Below, one piece after another: positions 1 through 7,911 of a stretch of 12,060 bases of DNA. A model generated the notes under the pieces. The model had not been told where the DNA came from, made no database searches, and saw only the letters and a list, made by a program, of their open reading frames with translations. The stretch is from Roseibacillus sp. (GTDB taxonomy: Bacteria; Verrucomicrobiota; Verrucomicrobiae; Verrucomicrobiales; Akkermansiaceae). The first letter of the stretch is position 1. The number at the start of each line of letters is the position of its first letter. A program made the translations under genes and the position numbers. The DNA lies in contig PBNG01000020.1 in NCBI GenBank assembly GCA_002723015.1, positions 8,479 to 20,538 of the forward strand, in the 5' to 3' direction.

Positions 1-2087
1 GGAAAATCACAAAGGATAAAGCGACCCAGACCTTTTATGAGTGGAACGGTAAACTTCTCTACGAGAGAACTTCTGATCTGAAGGTCAAGGTTATCGGGTC
101 TGGTGAAAGGAAGACCCTAATCGGCAAAGGCGCGGAGTGGTACTACCTCGCGGGAGGGAAGAAGCCGGAAAATGCGCTTTGGACGACGCTGTCTTTTGAT
201 GCGGACAACGAGGGATGGAAGAAAGGCCCTGCCGGGTTTGGGTATGCGGACAATGACGATGCGACAGCCCTCGACGACATGCAGGATAAATACCTTTCGG
301 TCTTTATTCGGAGGGAGTTCGACATTCCGCAAGGGTCTGACTTGAAAGGACTGAGTCTTCGCATTAATTACGATGACGGATTTGTTCTCCACGCCAACGG
401 GCGGCGTCTCTTCGCCTCGAGCAACGTGTCGGTTGATGAAGAAAGCGGGGAAGTCACGGTGGGCAATCACGAGGCTAACGGGTTAGAGTCCTTTTCCCTT
501 GGGGACTTCAGCGGGGTCTTTAAGGAGGGCCGGAATGTGATCGCGATCGAGGGTATCAATGCGACCTTGGATAGTAGTGATTTCACCCTCGACCCGCAGG
601 TCCTGATTGGAAGAGCGGCAAAATTTGTAGAGACCAACCGGCAGGAAAAACATGAAACTGAACAGACTGACTGGTTCTTTAATAACCGAGCCTGGAATGG
701 GAAGGTCGACAACCTCCAGATCTGGTCGAGGGCACTTGCCGATAGTGAGGTAGGAACTCTCTGGAATGGTGGGAAAGGCACCGCCAAAGTTACCGGTAAC
801 CTGACCAATGGCTTAGTGGGCCACTGGCCTTTTGATGGGGACTTCAAGGATGTCAGTGGAAACGGGAGACACGGTACGGCCAAGAATTCCCCGCCATTCG
901 TGACCGGTAAGATAGGACAGGCGCTGGACCTCAATGGTGAGGATCAATACATTCTGTTAGGGGGGGAATCTGCAGATTATACCCCGGAAGGCGGGAGCAT
1001 CACTGTTTCTGTCTGGTTCAGTCCTGATGGCTTCGACAAGCGTTGGCAGACTTTGATCGCGCTCGGCGACGGAGGTTGGGGTGATTGGCGGATCCATCGG
1101 CAAGCTTTGACAAAAAAAATGCAATTTGTGGGCGTGCGTCAGGTCGAGAGCACCGTGCCTGTCCTTGACGGAAAGATGCATCACCTTGTGGCTATCGCCG
1201 AAAAGGGTAAAGGTGTAAGACTCTTCATCGATAACCAGATGGTGAGTAACAATCTGCCCGCTGAAGAGGCGGATGACTTCGCTGGAATCCCTCCGGACAA
1301 GGACGAACAGGTGCCAGCTGTCGGGGCAAACCTTCAGGGTCCAATATTTCGCAAGACACCTCTTGAAGGAGAATTTATTCCGATGGAAGGGTCACTTCGC
1401 GTAGCTGCGACCTCAGGATTTCAAGGATGGGGCAGCGGAAATGCAAACTCTTACTCTGGGCTCTATAGAAATGTCGACCATCCCGAAGAGGCTCTCCTTA
1501 TTGCCGCCCGAAGTGGCAACTTCAAGAAAGTTGATTCGCTATTGAAAGCCGGAGTTGATCCTAATTTTGCCTCACAAAATTCCTATAATGCTCTTGGGTA
1601 TGCTGCCGCAGGCGGGCACCTTGGTATAATCGATCTGCTACTGAAGAATGGCGCTGATGTGAATAAGCAGGCACGTCATATGAAAAACGCACTGAATGTA
1701 GTCGCCGGAACTCCGCATGTTGAAGCAGCGAAGTTGCTCGTTGCTAGCGGTGCAAAGATCATTTCCACATGGAGTGGGAATTCGATACTCCATGAAGCTG
1801 TTTTCTGGAAGCAACCTGAGATGCTTGAATTCATCCTTAGCGATTTAAAGATGGACGTTGACACAAAAAACGACAACGGGGCTACCGCTCTGCACTTTTC
1901 CATCTGGAATATGTGGTCCGGAAATCGTGAAGGTAATAAGCCCTACTTGGAAGGAATGAACACACTCCTCAAGCATGGAGCGGATCCTGGTTTGAAGTTT
2001 AAAATCAATGATGAAAGTCAGAGTGCATTAGAGCTGGCAAAATCCAGGGGTCTTGATGAAGTCGTGGCTCTTCTTGAAGGGCGCTGA
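1..2087 (+). CDS. Secreted LamG/ankyrin multidomain protein, copy 1 (5'-partial)
   Basis: The reading frame is open from base 3 to the TGA at 2085-2087, giving 694 visible residues. It aligns without a break to the paralogue at 2365-4584, and its first residue matches paralogue residue 49, so roughly 48 N-terminal residues, including any signal peptide, lie outside the window. The ATG at 279 is internal. In order, the protein shows a galactose-binding-like beta-sandwich (GFGYADNDDAT, then INYDDGF, HANGRR and SSDF; about bases 120-610). Next comes a LamG closing motif (VDNLQIWSRAL, about 705-740), a LamG/concanavalin-like domain (GHWPFDGDF to VGANLQ, about 817-1335) and ankyrin repeats (HPEEALLIAARSGN onward, 1480 to the end). 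The family is probably surface or periplasmic and may bind carbohydrate or protein. No catalytic residues are recognisable, so the function is unknown. It may share a transcript with the next gene, but the 277-base gap makes that uncertain. Confidence 0.9.
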   Translation, partial: KITKDKATQTFYEWNGKLLYERTSDLKVKVIGSGERKTLIGKGAEWYYLAGGKKPENALWTTLSFDADNEGWKKGPAGFGYADNDDATALDDMQDKYLSVFIRREFDIPQGSDLKGLSLRINYDDGFVLHANGRRLFASSNVSVDEESGEVTVGNHEANGLESFSLGDFSGVFKEGRNVIAIEGINATLDSSDFTLDPQVLIGRAAKFVETNRQEKHETEQTDWFFNNRAWNGKVDNLQIWSRALADSEVGTLWNGGKGTAKVTGNLTNGLVGHWPFDGDFKDVSGNGRHGTAKNSPPFVTGKIGQALDLNGEDQYILLGGESADYTPEGGSITVSVWFSPDGFDKRWQTLIALGDGGWGDWRIHRQALTKKMQFVGVRQVESTVPVLDGKMHHLVAIAEKGKGVRLFIDNQMVSNNLPAEEADDFAGIPPDKDEQVPAVGANLQGPIFRKTPLEGEFIPMEGSLRVAATSGFQGWGSGNANSYSGLYRNVDHPEEALLIAARSGNFKKVDSLLKAGVDPNFASQNSYNALGYAAAGGHLGIIDLLLKNGADVNKQARHMKNALNVVAGTPHVEAAKLLVASGAKIISTWSGNSILHEAVFWKQPEMLEFILSDLKMDVDTKNDNGATALHFSIWNMWSGNREGNKPYLEGMNTLLKHGADPGLKFKINDESQSALELAKSRGLDEVVALLEGR

Positions 2088-2364
2088 AAGACTAATAGAT
2101 TGTGGTAGCTTAGTCCAATATTTGAGACCTGACCGCACCTCTGGAAAAGGTGAATGTTGCCTCACCGAGAGAAATGCCCACCGCTCCGATATGATTAACT
2201 TCCTTCGACTCAGGTCCACAGCTGATGCTGGTGGAGTGATCTTCAGTCCCAACTGCCAGAGACAAACGTTCGAAATAACTGGAAGATTTCCCGCGACGTG
2301 ATGGCAACACCTAATAAATTTATAGTTCAAACCAAAATGTCCAACCTCAATAAAAGTTGTTAAT
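2088..2364. other. 277-base gap between the two paralogues, no convincing gene
   Basis: No gene can be supported here. A short open frame without an ATG start runs on the minus strand (about 2110-2310), containing the string GISLGEATFTFSRGA, and another lies on the plus strand. Neither is recognised. A weak hairpin is possible at 2149-2166 (GGTGA, 8-base loop, TCACC) with no T-tract. The last 60 bases are A/T-rich, including TAAATTTA at 2315-2322, and probably hold the promoter of the second paralogue, but no clear -35/-10 pair can be picked out by eye. Confidence 0.5.
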
Positions 2365-4584
2365 ATGAAAAAAGCACTAAACTCATTTTGTCTGATACCA
2401 TTCGTTTTTTCCTGCACCATGTCCGTGGCTGCGGAAGAACTCCCAGGAATTGAGGCCCAGGTTCGAGGTGAGTGGATTTCCTACCGTGGAGATAGATTTG
2501 ATATCAGGCGCATTACTGCAGACAAGGTTACCACTAACTTCTATGAGTGGAATGGCAGACCTCTCTACGAAAGAACTTCAAATTTGAAGATGGAAGTTCT
2601 CGGTTCGGGCGAAAGGAAGACGGTTGTAGGGAAGGGCGCGGAGTGGCATTACCTTGCTGGCGGGAAGGCTCCCGAGGATTCCCTCTGGACTACACTGTCC
2701 TTCGATGCGGATAAGGGAGGATGGAAGAGAGGACCTTCCGGGTTTGGGTATTCGGATGACGACGACGCCACAATCCTGGACGATATGCAGGACAAATACC
2801 TCTCTGTCTTTATCCGGCGTGAATTCGAAATCCCGAAGGGCGCTGACATGAAAGGATTGAGTCTCCTAATCAACTATGATGATGGATTTATTCTCCATGC
2901 CAACGGAAGGCGCCTCCTGAGTTCGGATAACGTCTCAGTTGATGAGGAGAGTGGGGAAATCACGGTGGGTAACCATGAGGCCAGTGGAGCTGAATCGTTC
3001 TCGCTTGCCGATTTTGCTGGAGTCTTCAAGGAAGGCAGGAATGTCATCGCGATCGAGGGGATCAACGCTACGCTGGATAGCAGTGATTTTACTCTTGAAC
3101 CGCAGATCGTGATTGGGGGATCTGGGCGATTTGTTGAAAGTAACCGGCAAGAGGTCCACGAGACCTTTCTTACGGACCATTATTTCAAGGATCGGGCGTG
3201 GAATGGAAAGATTGACAATCTCCAGATCTGGAGCCGTGCCCTCGCTGAGACCGAGGTTGCTGCCTTGTGGAACAGCAGCAAAGGTCTTGCGGCAATATCC
3301 GGAGATCTGGCGGAAGGACTTACAGGTTATTGGGCCTTCGACGGTGATTTGCGGGACTCCAGTGGTAATGAGCGGCATGGGAAAGGCCATGGAGACCCCC
3401 AGTTTGCCAACGGACAGCTCGGAAAGGCGTTGCATTTAAATGGCGAGGACCAGTATGTGGTTCTTGGGGGAAATCCCGCCGACTATTCCCCAGAAGATGG
3501 AAGCATCACAATTTCGCTCTGGTTTAGCGTAGGCGGGTTCGACAAGGCGTGGCAGACCTTGGTGTCGCTGGGGGATAGTGGGTGGTCCGACTGGCGGATC
3601 CACCGGGCTAATCGGCAGGGATCCCTAGGGTTTATCGGAGCAAGAGGAGTCGAAAACAAAGCCCAAGTGGCAGATGGCAAGTTGCATCATCTTGTTGCCA
3701 TAACAGAGAAGGGGCGGGGAGTGTCTCTTTACATTGATAACAAAGCCGTAGTAAACAATCCAGATCCAGACCAGGCAGCTAACTTTGCTGGTCTTTCCGG
3801 AGATCCCGACAAGCAGCTGCCTGTCGTCGGAGCGAATTTGCAGCGCAAAATCCGTTTGGCCCAACCGCTTGTTGGAGAATTCGTCCCGAACCAGGGTTCT
3901 CTTCGTGTGTCTACTGATGCTGGCCATACTTATTCTGGTGTCTATCGCCGGACTGATCACCCGGAAGAAGCGCTTTTGATTGCCGCTCGGGCAGGCGATC
4001 TGAAAAAAGTGAAGTCGCTTGTCAACGACGGGGTCGATCCAGACGTAACATCCGTAAACTCCTATACCGCCCTAGCGTATGCTGCCGCTGGCGGTCACCT
4101 CGAAATGATGCAGTTTTTGATAGAGAAGGGTGCTGACGTCAACAAACCATCCCGATTCAAGAAAACCCCTCTTTGTGTGGTTGTCGGAACTCCGCATCTG
4201 GATGCCGCTAAGTTTCTGGTATCAAAAGGAGCCAAGGTCACTCTTATGAATAATAACTTCGGGTTGACACACGAGGCCGTGTTCTGGAGACAGCCGAAGA
4301 TGTTAGATTTTGTTTTGAACGAACTAAAGGTTGATCCCAATCTCAAGGCTCCAAACGGATCTACCGGACTCCATTGGGCGATTTGGCGTCAGATTCCCGG
4401 GGAGGATTTGCACAATCAGGTTTATCTCGAACTGATTAAGGTATGTTTGGAAAATGGGGGAAATCCCATGCTTCGCTTTACCCAGGGTGATCAGGAGCTG
4501 AATGCACTTGAGAGTGCTGCTGAGAAAGGACTCGAAAAGTCCCTCGCAATGCTGAAGAAGCACATGGCGGAGAAGGAAAACTGA
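2365..4584 (+). CDS. Secreted LamG/ankyrin multidomain protein, copy 2 (complete)
   Basis: This gene encodes 739 residues. Residues 1-23 form a signal peptide (MKK, a hydrophobic stretch, then SVAA before EE), so export by Sec is predicted. Residues 30-80 form a small unrecognised beta-rich segment around FYEWNG. Residues 87-250 resemble the galactose-binding-like sandwich common in large planctomycete and verrucomicrobial secreted proteins (W-rich start, GFGYSDDDDAT, INYDDGF, HANGRR, SSDF). Residues 278-303 carry the motif KIDNLQIWSRAL, normally the last strand of a LamG domain. Residues 318-495 are a LamG domain (GYWAFDGDL, SSGNERHG, LHLNGEDQYVVL, HHLVAI, LYIDN). Residues 532-735 are about six ankyrin repeats (ALLIAARAGD, ALAYAAAGGHLE, GADVN). 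Cys17 in VFSC is a weak lipobox, so a lipoprotein is possible but less likely. No Shine-Dalgarno is visible before the ATG. Role unknown; adhesion or polymer binding is only a guess. Confidence 0.92.
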   Translation: MKKALNSFCLIPFVFSCTMSVAAEELPGIEAQVRGEWISYRGDRFDIRRITADKVTTNFYEWNGRPLYERTSNLKMEVLGSGERKTVVGKGAEWHYLAGGKAPEDSLWTTLSFDADKGGWKRGPSGFGYSDDDDATILDDMQDKYLSVFIRREFEIPKGADMKGLSLLINYDDGFILHANGRRLLSSDNVSVDEESGEITVGNHEASGAESFSLADFAGVFKEGRNVIAIEGINATLDSSDFTLEPQIVIGGSGRFVESNRQEVHETFLTDHYFKDRAWNGKIDNLQIWSRALAETEVAALWNSSKGLAAISGDLAEGLTGYWAFDGDLRDSSGNERHGKGHGDPQFANGQLGKALHLNGEDQYVVLGGNPADYSPEDGSITISLWFSVGGFDKAWQTLVSLGDSGWSDWRIHRANRQGSLGFIGARGVENKAQVADGKLHHLVAITEKGRGVSLYIDNKAVVNNPDPDQAANFAGLSGDPDKQLPVVGANLQRKIRLAQPLVGEFVPNQGSLRVSTDAGHTYSGVYRRTDHPEEALLIAARAGDLKKVKSLVNDGVDPDVTSVNSYTALAYAAAGGHLEMMQFLIEKGADVNKPSRFKKTPLCVVVGTPHLDAAKFLVSKGAKVTLMNNNFGLTHEAVFWRQPKMLDFVLNELKVDPNLKAPNGSTGLHWAIWRQIPGEDLHNQVYLELIKVCLENGGNPMLRFTQGDQELNALESAAEKGLEKSLAMLKKHMAEKEN

Positions 4585-4648
4585 TCAGACAACAGTTCGC
4601 TGGATCCGAAAGTCCACGTCTGAGCGTCGCACTACCGGAAACTTAGGA

Positions 4649-5236
4649 CTAGGCTCTGCCTGTGCTCGCTTGTGGGGCCTGGTAGATCCGGAGCCGCTCG
4701 ACCTCCTCGACCAGTTGGAAACCATTCTCCTCAAGGAGTACTCGGCAGACAATCCGTTCGCGCTCACGCTCGCAGTCGTGGAGGGCAATGAAGCCTCCCG
4801 GCTTGAGAGCGCAGCTCGCGGCGTAGGTGCTCTGGTGTCGTCCATAGGTGGGCCCCCATGGAGCATCTACGAAGACACAGTCCCACTCTTTGTTGAAGGG
4901 AGCGTTCTCTAGGGCGGGTAGAGCGACCTTGTCGGCGGCAAAACCCGTCTTTTCCCACTCCTCGAAGCGCTGCTGGTAGCTTGTGCTCAGGATATGCTCC
5001 TTGCCGATCTCCTCCCCGATACGATGGATCCACTCTTCGTTGTTCTCGAGAAAGAGGGTGGGGTTCCCGTGGTTCACTCTGCGCCACGCAGCTGAATCCC
5101 GGCCCACCCCGAACACGAGCAGTCGGCAGGACTCAATGCGCTGCACGCGGCGGGCGAAGGCGGAGTATTCCCTGAGCGTACAGCTATTGGGCTGTCCCCC
5201 TATTCCGGCAAAAATCTCCTCAGGGGTGGTGTCCAT
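4649..5236 (-). CDS. DUF579 (GXMT/IRX15)-like methyltransferase family protein
   Basis: This gene encodes 195 residues from the ATG at 5236. A TTG two codons upstream is a less likely start. The pattern matches what I recall of the plant DUF579/Polysacc_synt_4 family, which includes glucuronoxylan 4-O-methyltransferases and IRX15. A glycine-rich SAM-site segment LVFGVGRDSAAW lies at residues 40-51, an acidic FLENNEEW at 62-69, WDCVFVDAPWG at 118-128, and GGFIALHDCERERER at 147-161. Plant members carry an N-terminal Golgi membrane anchor. This protein lacks one and has no signal peptide, so it should be cytoplasmic. A SAM-dependent O-methyltransferase acting on a sugar or uronic acid is the best inference. 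A generic class I methyltransferase is the alternative. It starts 20 bases after the stop of the oxidoreductase gene on the same strand, suggesting co-transcription. It converges with the LamG/ankyrin gene across 64 bases that hold no clear terminator. Confidence 0.7.
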   Translation of the reverse strand: MDTTPEEIFAGIGGQPNSCTLREYSAFARRVQRIESCRLLVFGVGRDSAAWRRVNHGNPTLFLENNEEWIHRIGEEIGKEHILSTSYQQRFEEWEKTGFAADKVALPALENAPFNKEWDCVFVDAPWGPTYGRHQSTYAASCALKPGGFIALHDCERERERIVCRVLLEENGFQLVEEVERLRIYQAPQASTGRA

Positions 5237-5256
5237 GATCAACTGCAGCCTTGAAA

Positions 5257-6573
5257 TCAGATTTCGGGATAGACCCAGGGGCCGCGGTAGTCGCGTTTGA
5301 GAAGCTTGTTAGCGGCAGGGTCGTTGATGACCTTCTCCGTAGCACCATCCCACTGAATACTACGTCCCAGTTTCAGTGACATCATGCCAAGCATCGGCAA
5401 GACCGAGGAACGGTGGGAGGATTCCAGCCCGCAGACGGTCTCCTCGCCGCTCTCGATCCCATCGATGAAATTCTGCCAGAGTAGCTTGAGATTGTGTCCA
5501 TCCGGTTCCTGGAGCTGTGAATCCTGGTGGATCACCTTGTCCCGGGAATTGGCAGGGTAGTAAGTCCATCCATCACGCCAACCCATGTGGAAGACCCCAT
5601 TTTCCCCGTAGAAGTAGCATCCAATTTTATGTTTTTCTGAGGGATTTTCCGCGTAGCGGCGATGTTCCCAGGTGGCAGTGAAGGATTCGAACTCGTAGAC
5701 CGCGACCTGGGTGTCCGGGGCATCGGTGGTCTGTTCAGAGTCGTTCAGGACAGGCGCTCCCCGGACGGGCCGCCCGCCCGTGGAATACACGCGCTTGGGA
5801 AATTTTTCCTCGGTCCACCAGAGAACCTGGTCGAGCCAGTGCACCCCCCAGTCTCCGAGAATACCGTTGGCGAAGTCGAGGAAATGGCGGAACCCACCGG
5901 GGTGGATTCGGCTGTTGAAGGGACGAAGAGGTGCTGGTCCACAATACATGTCCCAATCCATTCCCTTCGGAGGCTCCTCGTTGGGACGAGCTTGTTCTTT
6001 TCCTCCGCGTCCGGCAACGAACATGCGCACCATGCCGACCTTTCCAACTTTTCCACTCCTGAGAAAATCCATTCCGGAGACGTGGTGAGGCCCGATTCTT
6101 CGGTGGAGGCCAACTTGCACGGTTTTCCCGGATTGGGTGGCCGCGTTGAGCATGGCCCGGCTTTCCTTGATAGTATGGCCGGTGGGTTTTTCCACGAACA
6201 CATGCGCGTCCGCCTGCACAGCTGCAATTGTCTGCAGGGCATGCCAGTGATCGGGGGTGGAAATGATGACGATCTCCGGTTTTTCCTTCTCGAGGAGTTC
6301 GCGATAATCCTTGTAGGTCTTTGGTTGTGTGCCTGAGAGATCCTGAACCTCCTCGGCGGCAACCTCAAGGGCATCGTCTGATACGTCATTCAGGGCGACC
6401 ACCTGAATAGTACCCGAGGCCATGGCCTCCCTGAGGATGTTCATACCCCACCACCCGGATCCAATCAGGGCGGCGCGGTATTTTTTTCCGGACTTACCCG
6501 GCCGGGCGAGCAGGGGAACCTGAGTTGCCATGCCGGTTGCGGCAGCGGTATTGACGAACGCTCTGCGATTCAT
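5257..6573 (-). CDS. Tat-exported Gfo/Idh/MocA family oxidoreductase
   Basis: This gene encodes 438 residues from the ATG at 6573. An in-frame TTG at 6612 would add 13 residues and bury the export signal, so it is rejected. Residues 1-24 form a twin-arginine signal (NRRAFV, then an alanine-rich hydrophobic stretch). The dinucleotide-binding Rossmann motif is at residues 36-43 (LIGSGWWG), followed by ALND at 60-63 and STPDHWHA at 105-112. The family catalytic-region EKP is at 128-130, and the C-terminal alpha/beta domain includes DWGVHWLD (241-248). Family members use NAD(P) to oxidise or reduce sugars, inositols or glycosides. Exported versions of this type are numerous in Verrucomicrobiota and Planctomycetota, and their substrates are mostly unknown. 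The gene follows the PQQ-like gene by 45 bases and precedes the methyltransferase-like gene by 20, so one operon is likely. The specific substrate cannot be read from the sequence. Confidence 0.93.
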   Translation of the reverse strand: MNRRAFVNTAAATGMATQVPLLARPGKSGKKYRAALIGSGWWGMNILREAMASGTIQVVALNDVSDDALEVAAEEVQDLSGTQPKTYKDYRELLEKEKPEIVIISTPDHWHALQTIAAVQADAHVFVEKPTGHTIKESRAMLNAATQSGKTVQVGLHRRIGPHHVSGMDFLRSGKVGKVGMVRMFVAGRGGKEQARPNEEPPKGMDWDMYCGPAPLRPFNSRIHPGGFRHFLDFANGILGDWGVHWLDQVLWWTEEKFPKRVYSTGGRPVRGAPVLNDSEQTTDAPDTQVAVYEFESFTATWEHRRYAENPSEKHKIGCYFYGENGVFHMGWRDGWTYYPANSRDKVIHQDSQLQEPDGHNLKLLWQNFIDGIESGEETVCGLESSHRSSVLPMLGMMSLKLGRSIQWDGATEKVINDPAANKLLKRDYRGPWVYPEI

Positions 6574-6618
6574 GGATGGAATGGGCTGCGGTTGTGTCAG
6601 CACCCGATTCAATACAAT

Positions 6619-7836
6619 TTACCAGCTCACGCAAACCAGAGTTCCGTCTGAATTGCGGGCGTAGAGTTTCCCATGGGCAACGACAGGAACGGTCCAGCAT
6701 TTTCCATCGAGTATTTTGCCTTTCGAGGATGGCTGGAAACCCTCCGGCGAGGCCGGAGCAACCCAGAGGGTGCCGCCATGATCCAGGACGAGGAGTTGAT
6801 TCCCGACAGCCACGAGCGAACCGAATCCACACTGGTCAAAGTCCCACTTTACCGCACCGGTCTTCCAGTCAAGGCATCTCAGGCTGGCTTTTTCGTTGGA
6901 GTCGCCATCGATTCCGTAGAGGAAGTCACCCACAAGGAGGGATCCGCTGAACTGGTTTCGCAGGTTCTTGTTCTTCCAGAGGGTTTCCACCTTTCCGCCG
7001 CTGGTTTCCAGCAGGGCGCATCCCTTGTTGTAGCCCGACGAGATAAACACCTGGCTATTTTTCATAATGGGATCGGCGGCGTTGACACCGTAGCGGGTGA
7101 TCCAGCGGTGGCTCCAGAGCTTCCTTCCAGTCTCGCGATCGACTGCGAGGTAGGCCTTGCCGTTGGAGAGAAGGAGGCCCTGGCCTGAATCGAGCTCGAC
7201 CGGTAGCGGGGTGGAATATCCGGGGTCACCGCGATCGGACTTCCAGAGGATCTTCCCATCCGACTGTCGCAGGGCCATGCCAGCGCTACCGACATTGAGG
7301 AAGATGGTGTCCCCGACCAGAGTCGGCGAACCATTGAATCCCCAGGTGGGAACCCGGACCTCGGCTTCATCCCGGAGCTGCTTCTTCCAGAGGATCTTCC
7401 CGTTCGTTGCCTGAAAGCAGAACAGGTCTCCCCACTTGGAGAGCAGATAGACTCGGCCGTCCTTGACCGAAGGGGTGGCGCCGGGACCACCCTCATAAAA
7501 CTTGTCACCTAGGTCTGAGGGAAAGGAATACTTCCAGAGAGTGGATCCGTCCCCGGTATTTACACAGAAAAGCGTATCCTGCCCGTCCCGGTGCCCCGTG
7601 GTAAAGAGGCGGTCTCCGACCACGGAGCAGGAAGCGAAACCAGTGCCTGCCTCGATTTTCCATCTCACCTTCCCGCCTATGTTCCGAAGGGCCTCAGCAG
7701 GAAGGACTTCATTTGAGATACCGTTTCGCTGCGGTCCTCGCCAGTGGGGCCAGTCACCGCCGGGGCTGGGAAGAGCCAGAAAGAGGAACCAGAGAAGCAG
7801 CAGGGAGATCCGAAACGTCAGGGCGGTTGACTTCAT
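6619..7836 (-). CDS. Secreted PQQ-type beta-propeller repeat protein
   Basis: This gene encodes 405 residues. Residues 1-23 form a Sec signal peptide with a strongly hydrophobic core (LLLLWFLFLAL). The mature protein begins with DWPHWRGPQRNG (28-39), the hallmark start of this bacterial family. At least five propeller blades are visible from their closing motifs: GDGSTLWKY (96-103), TNGKILWKK (144-152), SDGKILWKS (192-200), ETGRKLWSH (235-243) and KTGAVKWDF (325-333). The fold resembles PQQ-dependent dehydrogenases and BamB, but no PQQ-binding or metal-binding active site is evident at this length. It is therefore probably a scaffold or binding protein rather than an enzyme. Such genes often sit near Gfo/Idh/MocA and DUF1080 genes in these phyla. 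It is the first gene of a probable three-gene group, 75 bases downstream of the ArsR-type regulator on the same strand. No Shine-Dalgarno is visible. Confidence 0.92.
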   Translation of the reverse strand: MKSTALTFRISLLLLWFLFLALPSPGGDWPHWRGPQRNGISNEVLPAEALRNIGGKVRWKIEAGTGFASCSVVGDRLFTTGHRDGQDTLFCVNTGDGSTLWKYSFPSDLGDKFYEGGPGATPSVKDGRVYLLSKWGDLFCFQATNGKILWKKQLRDEAEVRVPTWGFNGSPTLVGDTIFLNVGSAGMALRQSDGKILWKSDRGDPGYSTPLPVELDSGQGLLLSNGKAYLAVDRETGRKLWSHRWITRYGVNAADPIMKNSQVFISSGYNKGCALLETSGGKVETLWKNKNLRNQFSGSLLVGDFLYGIDGDSNEKASLRCLDWKTGAVKWDFDQCGFGSLVAVGNQLLVLDHGGTLWVAPASPEGFQPSSKGKILDGKCWTVPVVAHGKLYARNSDGTLVCVSW

Positions 7837-7911
7837 GGGTGAATTAGGTGGTGCACGCTGCCAGCAGCCGAAAGCGGCGTCACTCCTAAACCTTGGGGCG
7901 GTCGATCGGGC

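Noticed and set aside
279..281. ATG as the start of the first LamG/ankyrin gene
   Set aside because: The frame is open to the window edge and the upstream 92 codons align with the paralogue, so this methionine is internal.
2416..2418. Lipoprotein cleavage at Cys17 of the second LamG/ankyrin protein
   Set aside because: The VFSC context has phenylalanine at -2, which is poor for a lipobox, and a good signal peptidase I site follows at SVAA.
4585..4623. Inverted repeat TCAGAC/GTCTGA between convergent genes as a bidirectional terminator
   Set aside because: The 6-base arms are 27 bases apart with no T-run; likely chance.
5662..6336. Long plus-strand open frame opposite the oxidoreductase gene
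   Set aside because: The opposite strand encodes a complete Gfo/Idh/MocA protein with all motifs; this frame has none.
7837..7911. Intrinsic terminator between the regulator and the PQQ-like gene
   Set aside because: Small G/C-rich hairpins exist (GCTGC/GCAGC and GCCG/CGGC), but there is no T-tract on either strand.
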